Source: Nocardia alni
GTDB taxonomy: Bacteria; Actinomycetota; Actinomycetes; Mycobacteriales; Mycobacteriaceae
Reading direction: 5' to 3'
DNA length: 64,000 nt
Assembly: GCF_019038435.1 (NCBI RefSeq)
Contig: NZ_JAGPOX010000015.1
Span: forward strand, 26,969-90,968
Shown here in pieces: positions 25,758-33,608 of this stretch. The translations under genes were made by a program, and so were the position numbers. Position 1 is the stretch's first letter; every line of letters starts with the position of its first letter. The notes beneath the pieces were generated by a model, which was given only the letters and a program-made list of their open reading frames with translations, had not been told where the DNA came from and did no database searches.

Positions 25758-26014
25758 AAACCTTGTGCGGGCACGGATCTTCGTGTTCCGGCCGAACGCC
25801 CCAGGTCATCGGTCTGTTCGTGGTTAACGACGTTAATGGTGTCTCTGTAAAGTCCCCTCGTCTCCGCAGCTCACGGCGCATGCGCCCCTGCATGTCTTCG
25901 CGAATTCCCCACGCCGACAGCAACTTTTGTCGATTTCGCAGATAACTAGACAGTGTTTAATTTAGTGCTATCGTGAGGATACAGAGATCCACGAGTTGCC
26001 CGGAGGTAACGGTC
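25758..26014 (+). promoter_or_regulatory. Upstream region of the amidohydrolase gene
   Basis: A 257-base gap without a gene. Its last part is AT-rich (25940-25975, around AACTAGACAGTGTTTAATTTAG) and suits a regulated promoter. GGAGG at 26002-26006 is the ribosome binding site. No exact palindrome was found. Confidence 0.35.
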
Positions 26015-27250
26015 ATGTCCAGGAAGTTGGACTTCCCGGTGTTCGACGCCGACAACCACATGTACGAGACCACGGACGCGTTCACCAAGTACCTGCCGAG
26101 CAGTCATGCCGGCCTGGTGAAGTACGTCCAGGTCAACGGCCGCACCAAGATCGCGTTGCGGAACGTCATCAGCGAGTACATCCCCAACCCGACCTTCAAC
26201 AAGGTCGCCCCTCCCGGTGCGCAGGAGGTCGAGTTCAAGCTGAAGAATCCGGCGTCCCGGACCAAGGCGCCGAAGGAGGGCGACAAGGTCCTCGCCGACC
26301 CGCCCAGGTACATCGAGGCGCTGCCGGGCTTCTTCAATCCCAAGGATCGGCTCGAGCTCATGAACGAGCTGAGCATCGACCGCGCGCTGATGTGGCCCAC
26401 GCTGGCCAGCCTGCTGGAGGAGCGCCTCGCCGACGACGCGGAGGCGACGCACACCGTCGTGCACGCGCTGAACGAGTGGATGTTCGAGCACTGGTCGTAC
26501 GAGTACGAGGGGCGGATCTTCCCGACGCCGGTCATCACGCTGCCGATCGTCGACGAGGCGATCCGCGAGTTCGATCGCGTGGTGGAGCGGGGTGCGCGTG
26601 TGATCCTGATCCGCCCCGCCCCGGTGCCGGATCTCAAGGGCGCCCGCCGCTCGTTCGCGCTGCCGGAGTTCGATCCGTTCTGGAAGCGCGTCGAGGAATC
26701 CGGCGTGCTGGTCGGTATGCACGCCTCCGATGACGGATACCAGCGCTACATCAACGAGTGGGAGGGCAACCAGGGGGAGTACCTGCCGTTCGGCCACGAG
26801 ACGAACGGATTCCGCGAGATCCTGCACGCGCAGACGCGCGGGATCACCGACGTGGTCTCCTCGATCATCGGCCACGGGCTGGCCACGCGGTTCCCGAAGC
26901 TGCGGTTCATGCCGGTGGAGAACGGCAGTTCGTGGGTGCGGCCCCTGGTCGACACCCTGCAGCGGGTCTACGAGCGCACACCGCATGCGTTCGCCGAGGA
27001 TCCGATGGTGGCATTCCAGCGCTCGATCATCGTGCATCCGTTCCACGAGGAGGATGTGCTCGGTCTGGTCGACACGGTCGGCTCCGACAACGTCGTCTTC
27101 GGTTCCGACTACCCGCACCCCGAGGGTCTGTTCGACCCGGTCACATGGGTCGACGAACTCGACGAGCTGAAGCTCGAGGACCGCAAGAAGATCATGGGCG
27201 GCAACCTGGCCAAGCTGATGGGTGTGGACCCCGAGGCCAAGGCCGTCTGA
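26015..27250 (+). CDS. Amidohydrolase family (TIM-barrel decarboxylase/hydrolase)
   Basis: A 411-residue amidohydrolase-2 family protein. The N-terminal motif FPVFDADNHMYETTDAF has D-A-D-N-H in place of the usual HxH. Further metal or catalytic residues are VLVGMHASD, SIIVHPFHEEDVLG and the Asp in NVVFGSDYPHPEG. The family includes amidohydrolases and non-oxidative decarboxylases (ACMSD-like). ATG 26015 has GGAGG eight bases upstream. It is a single gene behind the TetR gene. Mycobacterial and nocardial relatives occur among steroid and aromatic catabolism genes; the substrate is unknown. Confidence 0.85.
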   Translation: MSRKLDFPVFDADNHMYETTDAFTKYLPSSHAGLVKYVQVNGRTKIALRNVISEYIPNPTFNKVAPPGAQEVEFKLKNPASRTKAPKEGDKVLADPPRYIEALPGFFNPKDRLELMNELSIDRALMWPTLASLLEERLADDAEATHTVVHALNEWMFEHWSYEYEGRIFPTPVITLPIVDEAIREFDRVVERGARVILIRPAPVPDLKGARRSFALPEFDPFWKRVEESGVLVGMHASDDGYQRYINEWEGNQGEYLPFGHETNGFREILHAQTRGITDVVSSIIGHGLATRFPKLRFMPVENGSSWVRPLVDTLQRVYERTPHAFAEDPMVAFQRSIIVHPFHEEDVLGLVDTVGSDNVVFGSDYPHPEGLFDPVTWVDELDELKLEDRKKIMGGNLAKLMGVDPEAKAV

Positions 27251-27378
27251 CACCGCGCGCGGACAAGTGGGGCATGCCGTCCGGGCGGCATCGCCCCATT
27301 GTTCATCGCGCGTCCGGCCGGTGCCGGTCATCCGGCGGGTGACTGGTACCGTCGAATCTGCCGCGGGACACTACCGCG

Positions 27379-27474
27379 GCCGATGAGGCGCAGCGAAGTC
27401 CGGTGTGAATCCGGCACTGTCCCGCAACGGTGAACCCCCTCGGGGGCGAGTCCGGTCGCCTGAGCCTCATCGTC
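27379..27474 (+). ncRNA. Cobalamin riboswitch
   Basis: The conserved core is plain: GAAGTCCGGTGTGAATCCGG, then CACTGTCCCGCAACGGTGA, then the B12-box-like GAGTCCGGTCGCCTGAGCC. The ends CGATGAGGC (27381-27389) and GCCTCATCG (27464-27472) close the outer helix. It lies 98 bases upstream of the nickel/cobalt transporter start, so adenosylcobalamin should switch off cobalt uptake. An upstream stem with CCGCGG arms (27360-27380) may belong to it. Confidence 0.9.
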
Positions 27475-27572
27475 GGCACAGGTCCTCGGATGAAGGGCGT
27501 TCGTGTGGACGCGACAACTGTTGTCCCGGTAGAACTCTCCGCATCCTCCCTGTCTGATCGGGAGGATGGGCA

Positions 27573-28697
27573 GTGACAAGAACCGTCTCCGCGTGGCGGA
27601 CGCTCCGCGCGAACCTGAACAGGGCGGAACAAACCAGGCTGGGCGGGATGGCCCTGATAATCCTGGCGATGAACCTTTTCGGCTGGGGCATTTTCGTGCT
27701 CGCCATCATGCCCCACCACTTCCATTACAACGGCCTGGGTATCGGCCTCGGGGTGGCGTTCACCGCCTGGACGCTCGGCGCCCGGCACGCTTTCGACGCC
27801 GACCATATCTCGGCGATCGACAATGTCACCCGCAAACTGATGGCCGAGGGCAAACGGCCCCTGGGCACCGGGTTCTTCTTCGCCCTGGGCCATTCCTCGA
27901 TCCTGGTCGCCGTCGGCGCGGGCATCGTGATCGCCACCAAGGCCGTCTACGGGGCGATGGTCGACCCGAACTCCACCTACGAGACCATCGGCGGCACCAT
28001 CGGCACCAGTGCCGCGGCGCTGTTCCTGTACCTGATCGCGCTGCTGAACCTGGTGGTCCTGGCGGGCATCGTCAAGATCTTCCGATCCATGCGGCGCGGC
28101 CTGATGGACGAGCGGGAACTCGAGCGCCAGCTGCAGAACCGCGGTCTGATGTACCGGTTCTTCCGGCGCTGGATGAACTCGATCACCAAGACCCGGCACA
28201 TGTTCCTGGTCGGCGTGGTGTTCGGCCTCGGCTTCGATACCGCCACCGAGGTACTGCTGCTCGCCGCGACCGCCGCCGCGGCCACCCAGGGCCTGCCCTG
28301 GTACGCGGTGCTGGCGCTGCCGCTGCTGTTCGCCGGCGGCATGACCCTGTTCGACACCGTCGACGGCATGTTCATGAACGTCGCCTACGGCTGGGCCTTC
28401 GCCAAACCCGTGCGCAAGGTGTACTACAACATGATCGTCACCGGCTTGTCGATCTTCGTCGCGTTCGTGATCGGCACCATCGAGCTGTGCCAGGTCCTGT
28501 CCCAGGAACTCGACCTCGATGGGCCCTTCTGGAACTTCATGAACAACTTCGACATCAACAAGGCGGGATTCACCATCGCGGGGATGTTCGTGGTCGTCTG
28601 GATGGTCGCGGTCGCGGTCTGGCGGTTCGGCCGCCTGGAAGACCGCTGGACCGCCCGCGCTACCGAGCCGTCCGTGGAACCATCCACGGACACATAG
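27573..28697 (+). CDS. NiCoT family nickel/cobalt transporter
   Basis: A 374-residue membrane protein with about eight transmembrane segments. The NiCoT signature ARHAFDADHISAIDN is in helix II; FALGHSSILV, LGFDTATEVLLLA and GGMTLFDTVDGMFM are the other metal-pathway motifs. It takes up Co(II) or Ni(II) by secondary transport. The GTG start follows GGGAGG. With a cobalamin riboswitch in the leader, cobalt for B12 synthesis is the likely cargo. It ends against the convergent purU gene; an 8-bp hairpin (28670-28691) overlaps its last codons. Confidence 0.93.
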   Translation: MTRTVSAWRTLRANLNRAEQTRLGGMALIILAMNLFGWGIFVLAIMPHHFHYNGLGIGLGVAFTAWTLGARHAFDADHISAIDNVTRKLMAEGKRPLGTGFFFALGHSSILVAVGAGIVIATKAVYGAMVDPNSTYETIGGTIGTSAAALFLYLIALLNLVVLAGIVKIFRSMRRGLMDERELERQLQNRGLMYRFFRRWMNSITKTRHMFLVGVVFGLGFDTATEVLLLAATAAAATQGLPWYAVLALPLLFAGGMTLFDTVDGMFMNVAYGWAFAKPVRKVYYNMIVTGLSIFVAFVIGTIELCQVLSQELDLDGPFWNFMNNFDINKAGFTIAGMFVVVWMVAVAVWRFGRLEDRWTARATEPSVEPSTDT

Positions 28698-28715
28698 CGA
28701 CTCGTATCGTCGCGG

Positions 28716-29603
28716 CTAACGGAAAACGACCGTGCGAGCGCCGTCGAGCAGCACCCGATTATCGGTATGCCACCGGACCGCCCGGGCGAGGGCCCGGCAT
28801 TCGTTGTCCCGGCCGAGCGCGGTGACCTGATCCGCGGACAGAGAATGGTCGATGCGGGCCACTTCCTGCTCGATGATCGGGCCTTCGTCCAGATCGGCGG
28901 TGACGTAGTGGGCGGTCGCTCCGATGAGCTTCACTCCGCGCTCGTGGGCCCGCTGGTAGGGCCGGGCACCCTTGAAGCTGGGCAGTATCGAGTGGTGGAT
29001 ATTGATCGCACGCCCCTCCAGCGTGTGGCACAGATCGACGGACAGGATCTGCATGTACCGGGCGAGCACGATCAGGTCCACATCCAGGTCGGCGATCAGT
29101 TCCAGCAGTCGAGCCTCGGCGTCGGCCCTGGTCTCGGGGGTGACGGGCACGTGATGGAACGGCACCCCGAAGTTGTCCGCCAGCACCCCGAGATCGGGAT
29201 GGTTGGATACGACGGCGGACACGACGATGTTCAGTGCGCCGGTCGAGGCGCGGTAGAGCAGATCGTTGAGGCAGTGCCCGTATTTGCTCACCATGATCAG
29301 CACACGTTGCGGATCCGCGGCTCGAGTCAGCCGCCACGACATCGTCAGGGCGCCCGCGACCGAGGCGAAGCCCTGCCGCAACTCGGGTAGGTCCGGCGCG
29401 TGGCCGTAGACGTGCTCGAACTGCACGCGCATGAACAACCGGGCCTGTGTGGGGTCACGGAATTGCTGGCTCTCGGTGATCGTGCAGCGGTGGTCGGCCA
29501 GAAAGCGGGCCACCGCCAGCACGATCCCGGGCTGGTCCGGGCAGGAGAGAGTGAGCACCAGCCCGGCGCCGGGCTGCCCGATCACGCTGATCTCTCCGGC
29601 CAT
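28716..29603 (-). CDS. purU: Formyltetrahydrofolate deformylase
   Basis: A 295-residue PurU. The N-terminal ACT domain is LVLTLSCPDQPGIVLAVARF; the C-terminal formyltransferase fold has INIHHSILPSFKGARPY and GATAHYVTADLDEGPIIEQ with the catalytic Asn/His/Asp. It releases formate from 10-formyl-THF, recycling THF. The start overlaps the MetF-like gene by 22 bases. In this cluster it closes the one-carbon disposal route that begins with the LigM-like demethylase. Confidence 0.94.
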   Translation of the reverse strand: MAGEISVIGQPGAGLVLTLSCPDQPGIVLAVARFLADHRCTITESQQFRDPTQARLFMRVQFEHVYGHAPDLPELRQGFASVAGALTMSWRLTRAADPQRVLIMVSKYGHCLNDLLYRASTGALNIVVSAVVSNHPDLGVLADNFGVPFHHVPVTPETRADAEARLLELIADLDVDLIVLARYMQILSVDLCHTLEGRAINIHHSILPSFKGARPYQRAHERGVKLIGATAHYVTADLDEGPIIEQEVARIDHSLSADQVTALGRDNECRALARAVRWHTDNRVLLDGARTVVFR

Positions 29604-30478
29604 TCCGGTGTGGGAGAGGACGCCAGTCCTGTGAGCTGCCGCTGCCACGCGACGGTCACCTCGACCTGGTTGAACGTGAACATGTGCAGGCCTTCGATAT
29701 CGAACTCCTCGGCGAGCAGCCGCTCGCCCATGTCCAGCAGCAGATCCTGCGGGGCGTAGGAGCGGCCCAGTAGCAGGCTGCCGACCATTCCGTGCTGCTT
29801 GGTCAAATACCGAATGGACTGGCCCACTCCGATCCGAAGCGACAGTTCCGCCAGTTTCGTCGTCTTGATCGGTGCGGCCAGACCTATGCGCAGTGGCAGC
29901 AGGACCCCGGCCACCCGTATCTGCTCGATCCAGTCCATCAGCGCGGCGCTGTCGAAGCACAGCTGGCTGACCATGTAGTCGGCGTGGACCTGTTTATCGA
30001 GCAGTGCCTCCAGCAGGTCAGTGTCCGGAATCTTCGGGTGGCCCTCCGGGTAGCATCCGACGCCGATGCGCTCCAGCCCATGAGCGAATCCGGACAACGC
30101 GTCGAGTATCTCGGCAGCTGAGGAGAACTTGCCCAACGGCTCGTCCGCGTCGCCACCGATCACATACAGGTCGTTCACGCCCAAATCGACGACGCGGGAC
30201 ACGAATCGGCGCAACGATTGTTCGTCCCGGACCATCCTCGCCGCCAGATGCGGCACCACGCGGTAGCCATCGGCAACCGTCGTGGTGGCATATTCCAGCG
30301 TCCGTTCGAGCCCGAACTTCGGTGAGCACGTGATCGTTACCGTGGATCCCGTCGGCGCCGCCCGCACCTTTTCTCGCGCACCTTCGAGTGGAATCACCTC
30401 CAGCGACGCGGATGCGATCAAATCGGTTATGCGCTGGTGTATTTGTGTGCCGATGGCATCGCAGGGATTTTCGGTCAT
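29582..30478 (-). CDS. Methylenetetrahydrofolate reductase-like protein
   Basis: A 298-residue TIM-barrel protein of the MetF class: VTITCSPKFGLERTLEYATT at the start, VVPHLAARMVRDEQSL, NDLYVIGGDADEPLG and IGVGCYPEGHP, all matching FAD- and folate-binding blocks. It would oxidise 5-methyl-THF from the demethylase to methylene-THF. It is divergent in detail from housekeeping MetF, as is usual for catabolic copies. ATG 30478 follows AGAGAG; an upstream ATG at 30499 is possible. 83 bases separate it from the LigM-like gene. Confidence 0.85.
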   Translation of the reverse strand: MTENPCDAIGTQIHQRITDLIASASLEVIPLEGAREKVRAAPTGSTVTITCSPKFGLERTLEYATTTVADGYRVVPHLAARMVRDEQSLRRFVSRVVDLGVNDLYVIGGDADEPLGKFSSAAEILDALSGFAHGLERIGVGCYPEGHPKIPDTDLLEALLDKQVHADYMVSQLCFDSAALMDWIEQIRVAGVLLPLRIGLAAPIKTTKLAELSLRIGVGQSIRYLTKQHGMVGSLLLGRSYAPQDLLLDMGERLLAEEFDIEGLHMFTFNQVEVTVAWQRQLTGLASSPTPEWPERSA

Positions 30479-30561
30479 GACACTCTCTTTCTGAACCAAG
30501 CCATGTGTCGCCGGGCGTGCGGCGCGGAGCTCTGGGCGGACCAGGGCGATGCGGCGGATCG

Positions 30562-31920
30562 CTAGACCAGCGGCCGGGTGCTCACGACCGCCCGGACTTC
30601 TCTGAGGGCGTGCGGCTCGACGGTGGGACGCAGGCGGGCTCCCTCGGGGTCGCCCCAGACCACGGTGACCTCGGTGCCGTCGACGGCCTGTTCCTCATCG
30701 ATCATGGCGAGGGAGGACCACGTTCCGGCGTTGACGGTGTAGCCGGTGCGGTTCGAGATGCCCGCCACCCGGCCGTCGTGCATGACCACGTCGTACTGGA
30801 AGGTGGCGTAGACCGCGTAGGGGGTCTGCAGGTGCTTGGGCCGGTCCTGTTCGGGCGAGTACAGAGCGTCGCCGAGGAGGCGGGTGACGTCCTCGCGGTT
30901 CCAGCGCAGCCAAACCTTCCGCCGGTGCGGTTCGGCCTGGATCCGCCGTAGCGCGTCGGCGCCGATGAAGTCGTGGTCGAACTTGATCACGTTCGCGTAG
31001 CCGAGGTCGTAGGGCGTCGGCACGTAGTCGTTGATGTCGTCCGAGGCGAAGCTGCCTCCCAGGGATGCGCCGGCCTCGAATCCCTTGGCGGGCAGCCACT
31101 GTCGGTAGGCCTTCATGGCATCGCCGGCGTAGATGCCGGGCACGGGCAGGCCCAGCCAGCCCGACTCCAGCGCTGTGGTGGAGTACGCGATCGCCCCGCC
31201 CTGCCGCAGGCCATACTGCTCGCCCGCGGAAAGCAGCGCCTCCAGGACCCGCGGCCCGGACTCCCGGGGCCCCCAGATCTCCAGACCGGTCATCTCCTGT
31301 CCGGGGACGCCCACCATGGTGTGGTTGAGCGCCTGAACCTCGATTCCGGCGATGTCGAAGGCGCCGATGGTGAAAAACTTGATCCGCGGAAGAGGGGCGC
31401 CGTGTGCGGCCGAGACGATTTCGAGGGCACGGGGTCCCTGGACCTGATAGCGGAACAGCAGGCGCTCGCCCGGGTTGGCCAGCGCGCTTTCGTCGCGACT
31501 GATCGCGATATCGTAACCGCCCCGCTCGGCCTGAAAGGAGACCCAGTTCGCGGCGCAGGGGCCGCCCACGATGCTGACCTTCTCCTCGCTCAGCCCGAAC
31601 AGGATCGCGTCGCCGACGTACTGGCCGTCGGGGTTGCACACGATGATCTGCTTGGCCTTCCTCGCCCCGAAGGTGGCGAAGCTGTTGACCGCCACGTCGC
31701 TCAGCAGCTGCCGCACGCCGGGGCCCTCGAAGTAGACATCGGTCATGTGCTGGGACTGGTCGAATATTACGGCGGTCTCATGCCAGGACCTCTGCTCGTC
31801 CTGCCACGTGGTGAACTGAGGCGGAATGGGAAACGGGGCAGCGCCGGCCCGCGAGGTGCGCAGCATATTCACCGCCCCGCCGGCCTCGGCGATCTTGTCT
31901 TCAAGACTCTCGATGGCCAT
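30562..31920 (-). CDS. THF-dependent O-demethylase, GcvT/LigM-like
   Basis: A 452-residue aminomethyltransferase-fold protein with WHETAVIFDQSQHMTDVYFE near the N-terminus, FRYQVQGPRALEIVSA, GVPGQEMTGLEIWGP and the C-terminal barrel VHSR-type ISNRTGYTVNAGTW. Length and layout match LigM/DesA enzymes, which move the O-methyl of vanillate, 3-O-methylgallate or syringate to THF. Genes for MetF-like and PurU proteins follow directly, as expected for THF recycling. An AraC regulator precedes it by 63 bases. The exact methoxy-aromatic substrate is not readable. Confidence 0.83.
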   Translation of the reverse strand: MAIESLEDKIAEAGGAVNMLRTSRAGAAPFPIPPQFTTWQDEQRSWHETAVIFDQSQHMTDVYFEGPGVRQLLSDVAVNSFATFGARKAKQIIVCNPDGQYVGDAILFGLSEEKVSIVGGPCAANWVSFQAERGGYDIAISRDESALANPGERLLFRYQVQGPRALEIVSAAHGAPLPRIKFFTIGAFDIAGIEVQALNHTMVGVPGQEMTGLEIWGPRESGPRVLEALLSAGEQYGLRQGGAIAYSTTALESGWLGLPVPGIYAGDAMKAYRQWLPAKGFEAGASLGGSFASDDINDYVPTPYDLGYANVIKFDHDFIGADALRRIQAEPHRRKVWLRWNREDVTRLLGDALYSPEQDRPKHLQTPYAVYATFQYDVVMHDGRVAGISNRTGYTVNAGTWSSLAMIDEEQAVDGTEVTVVWGDPEGARLRPTVEPHALREVRAVVSTRPLV

Positions 31921-31930
31921 ATCGGAAACG

Positions 31931-32030
31931 TTATTAGCCGCGCCGCATCCGGCCGAGTCGCTGGCCGAAGGCGTAAGTGCCAGTTAGCGAACCGTGGTGG
32001 CGTCCCCGGAACGCAGTGTCGTGGCGGGCC
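31931..32030. repeat. Duplicated segment, copy A
   Basis: A 100-base stretch covering the LigM-like promoter and the last codons of the AraC gene. Without gaps, 79 of 100 bases match copy B at 36358-36457. It marks an old local duplication. Confidence 0.75.
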
Positions 32031-33066
32031 TGACGCCGAATCGCTCGACGTAGCCGGCCGCGAACCGGCCGGCATGCCAGAAGCCCCAGCGGCACGCGAC
32101 CTCGGTGACCGTGGTGCCGTCTCCAGGAGTGGCACGCCGAAGGTCCTCGTGGGCGCGCATCAGTCGCTGGTCCCGGACGAACTCGCGCGGCGTCTTACCC
32201 AGTTCCTTGCGAAAGCCCAGCTCGAGCGACCGGACGGTGACGCCCGCCGCACGGGCGAGGGCGGGGATCGTCCAGATGGCCTGTTCCTCGGCCGACACCA
32301 GGTCGACCGCCTCGCGGACGACGCGCCGGCCCGGCCGCGTCCCCTGGCCCAGCAGCCTGGCCCGGTAGTTGTGGTCCAGTCCGAGCAGCACAGCCAAGAG
32401 GACCTGCTCCTCGAGGCGGCGCGTGACCACCGGGGGAAGGGGGGAATCCGGGTCCTTCTCGTCGTAACTGGCGGCCAGCAGTTCGGCTGCCCCGGACAGC
32501 GACCGGCGCGCCGGCCCGGCGATCGGGCCCGTCTGGACCCGCAGGTCCGGGGGCGGCGACTCCATGAGCAGGTTCCCGAGCGCGAGTTCGACCGCGTGCC
32601 AGTCGACGCGCACCGTGAGTACCGACGCCCGATCGCTCCACTGCGCGTGCAAGGCGTCCCGCGAGTACGTGACACCCGCCGTTTCCCCAGGCACGATGTC
32701 GAACTCGCGACCTTGATGCCGCATGTGCACCTGGCCGGAGACCGGGAGAAGGATCGCCAGGTAGTCACGGCGCGAAGGTAGCGGAACGTCCACGGCGACG
32801 TCGGTGCCGTACGTCAGGTACAGCAGGGAGGTGGAGTGAACCCCGACCGAGCGGCAGGTGGCCTCGAATCGGTCATCGTGGTCGCGCACCACCAACTGGT
32901 TCGTGGACAGGACGCCGGCCGTCAGGACCGAAGCCTCGGCGGGGTCCTTGGTGCGGTAGCGCTCGTAGGCGTGCAATGGCCCGTCGCCGCGGCTCGGGGC
33001 GGACACTGGAAAACCGGGACCCGTCGAGCTGGAAGTCATTTGATCGACGTCTGTCACGGTCATCAC
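31984..33066 (-). CDS. AraC family regulator
   Basis: A 360-residue activator. The N-terminal cupin-like sensing domain (LLYLTYGTDVAVDVPLPSRR, then LAILLPVSGQVHMRHQG) is of the AraC_binding_2 type. The C-terminal double HTH includes WTIPALARAAGVTVRSLELG, then FRKELGKTPREFVRDQRL and CRWGFWHAGRFAAGYVERFG. It probably activates the LigM-like operon when an aromatic ligand is bound. Its 5' leader and first residues (TDVDQMTSSSTGPGFPV) resemble those of the GrdB-like gene (TDVDQIASGLESPGFPV), a sign of duplication. Confidence 0.88.
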   Translation of the reverse strand: MMTVTDVDQMTSSSTGPGFPVSAPSRGDGPLHAYERYRTKDPAEASVLTAGVLSTNQLVVRDHDDRFEATCRSVGVHSTSLLYLTYGTDVAVDVPLPSRRDYLAILLPVSGQVHMRHQGREFDIVPGETAGVTYSRDALHAQWSDRASVLTVRVDWHAVELALGNLLMESPPPDLRVQTGPIAGPARRSLSGAAELLAASYDEKDPDSPLPPVVTRRLEEQVLLAVLLGLDHNYRARLLGQGTRPGRRVVREAVDLVSAEEQAIWTIPALARAAGVTVRSLELGFRKELGKTPREFVRDQRLMRAHEDLRRATPGDGTTVTEVACRWGFWHAGRFAAGYVERFGVRPATTLRSGDATTVR

Positions 33067-33255
33067 CTCGGAAGGAAACGGTCCAATGCGTTCGGGAAGC
33101 CGGGAAGCGTTCGGCCACTGGATCTTTGAACCAGGAGACTACAGCGCGTAGCCGTATACCGAGACTGTACTCCGTCGGAGCCGCGCCTCCCGGTTTGTTC
33201 CCGCCCGATGACGGCGGCCACCTCGATCTCGTGGTCGAACGCGGCGCGCTAGGTA

Positions 33256-33606
33256 GACCAGGTGCATTCCGGCGTCCACGACAAGGTTCTCGCCGTTGAC
33301 ACCCGGGTAGGTCAACAGGAAGGGCACGGTTGCGACGATGTCGTCGGGAGCGGGCAGCCGTTTGACCGGCGTGCGCTGGCGCCTCGAAGAACTCGGCGAG
33401 GACCGGGTCGGCGTTGTCGATTGCCTCGGTTCCATCGACCGAGTCGGGCATGACGGCGTTCACGCGCACCGGAGCGATCTCGACCGCGAGTGAGTTGACC
33501 AGGCCGAGGATTGCGGACTTGGCCATCGACATCGTCGTGGACCCCGGTGCGGCTCGGCCGGTTCGAACCCCAGGCCGCGCGCTCCGCCGATGACGAGGAG
33601 GTGTGC
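33256..33606 (-). pseudogene. Relic of a short-chain dehydrogenase
   Basis: Three fragments in shifted frames: HLLVIGGARGLGFEPAE (nucleotide-binding start), MAKSAILGLVNSLAVEIAPV then RVNAVMPDSVDGTEAIDNAD (C-terminal half after the active site), and RLPAPDDIVATVPFLLTYPG then GENLVVDAGMHLV. The catalytic YxxxK part is deleted. It lies just downstream of the FAD monooxygenase, where a dehydrogenase would fit an aromatic pathway. The rest of 33067-33255 shows no gene. Confidence 0.65.
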
Positions 33607-33608
33607 GT

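Noticed and set aside
28670..28691. 8-bp hairpin over the NiCoT stop as terminator
   Set aside because: Short, partly inside the coding region and with no T-tract; too weak to list as a feature.
27566..28825. 419-codon frame overlapping the NiCoT gene
   Set aside because: Very Arg-rich and out of frame with a gene carrying clear NiCoT motifs and transmembrane helices; a shadow frame.
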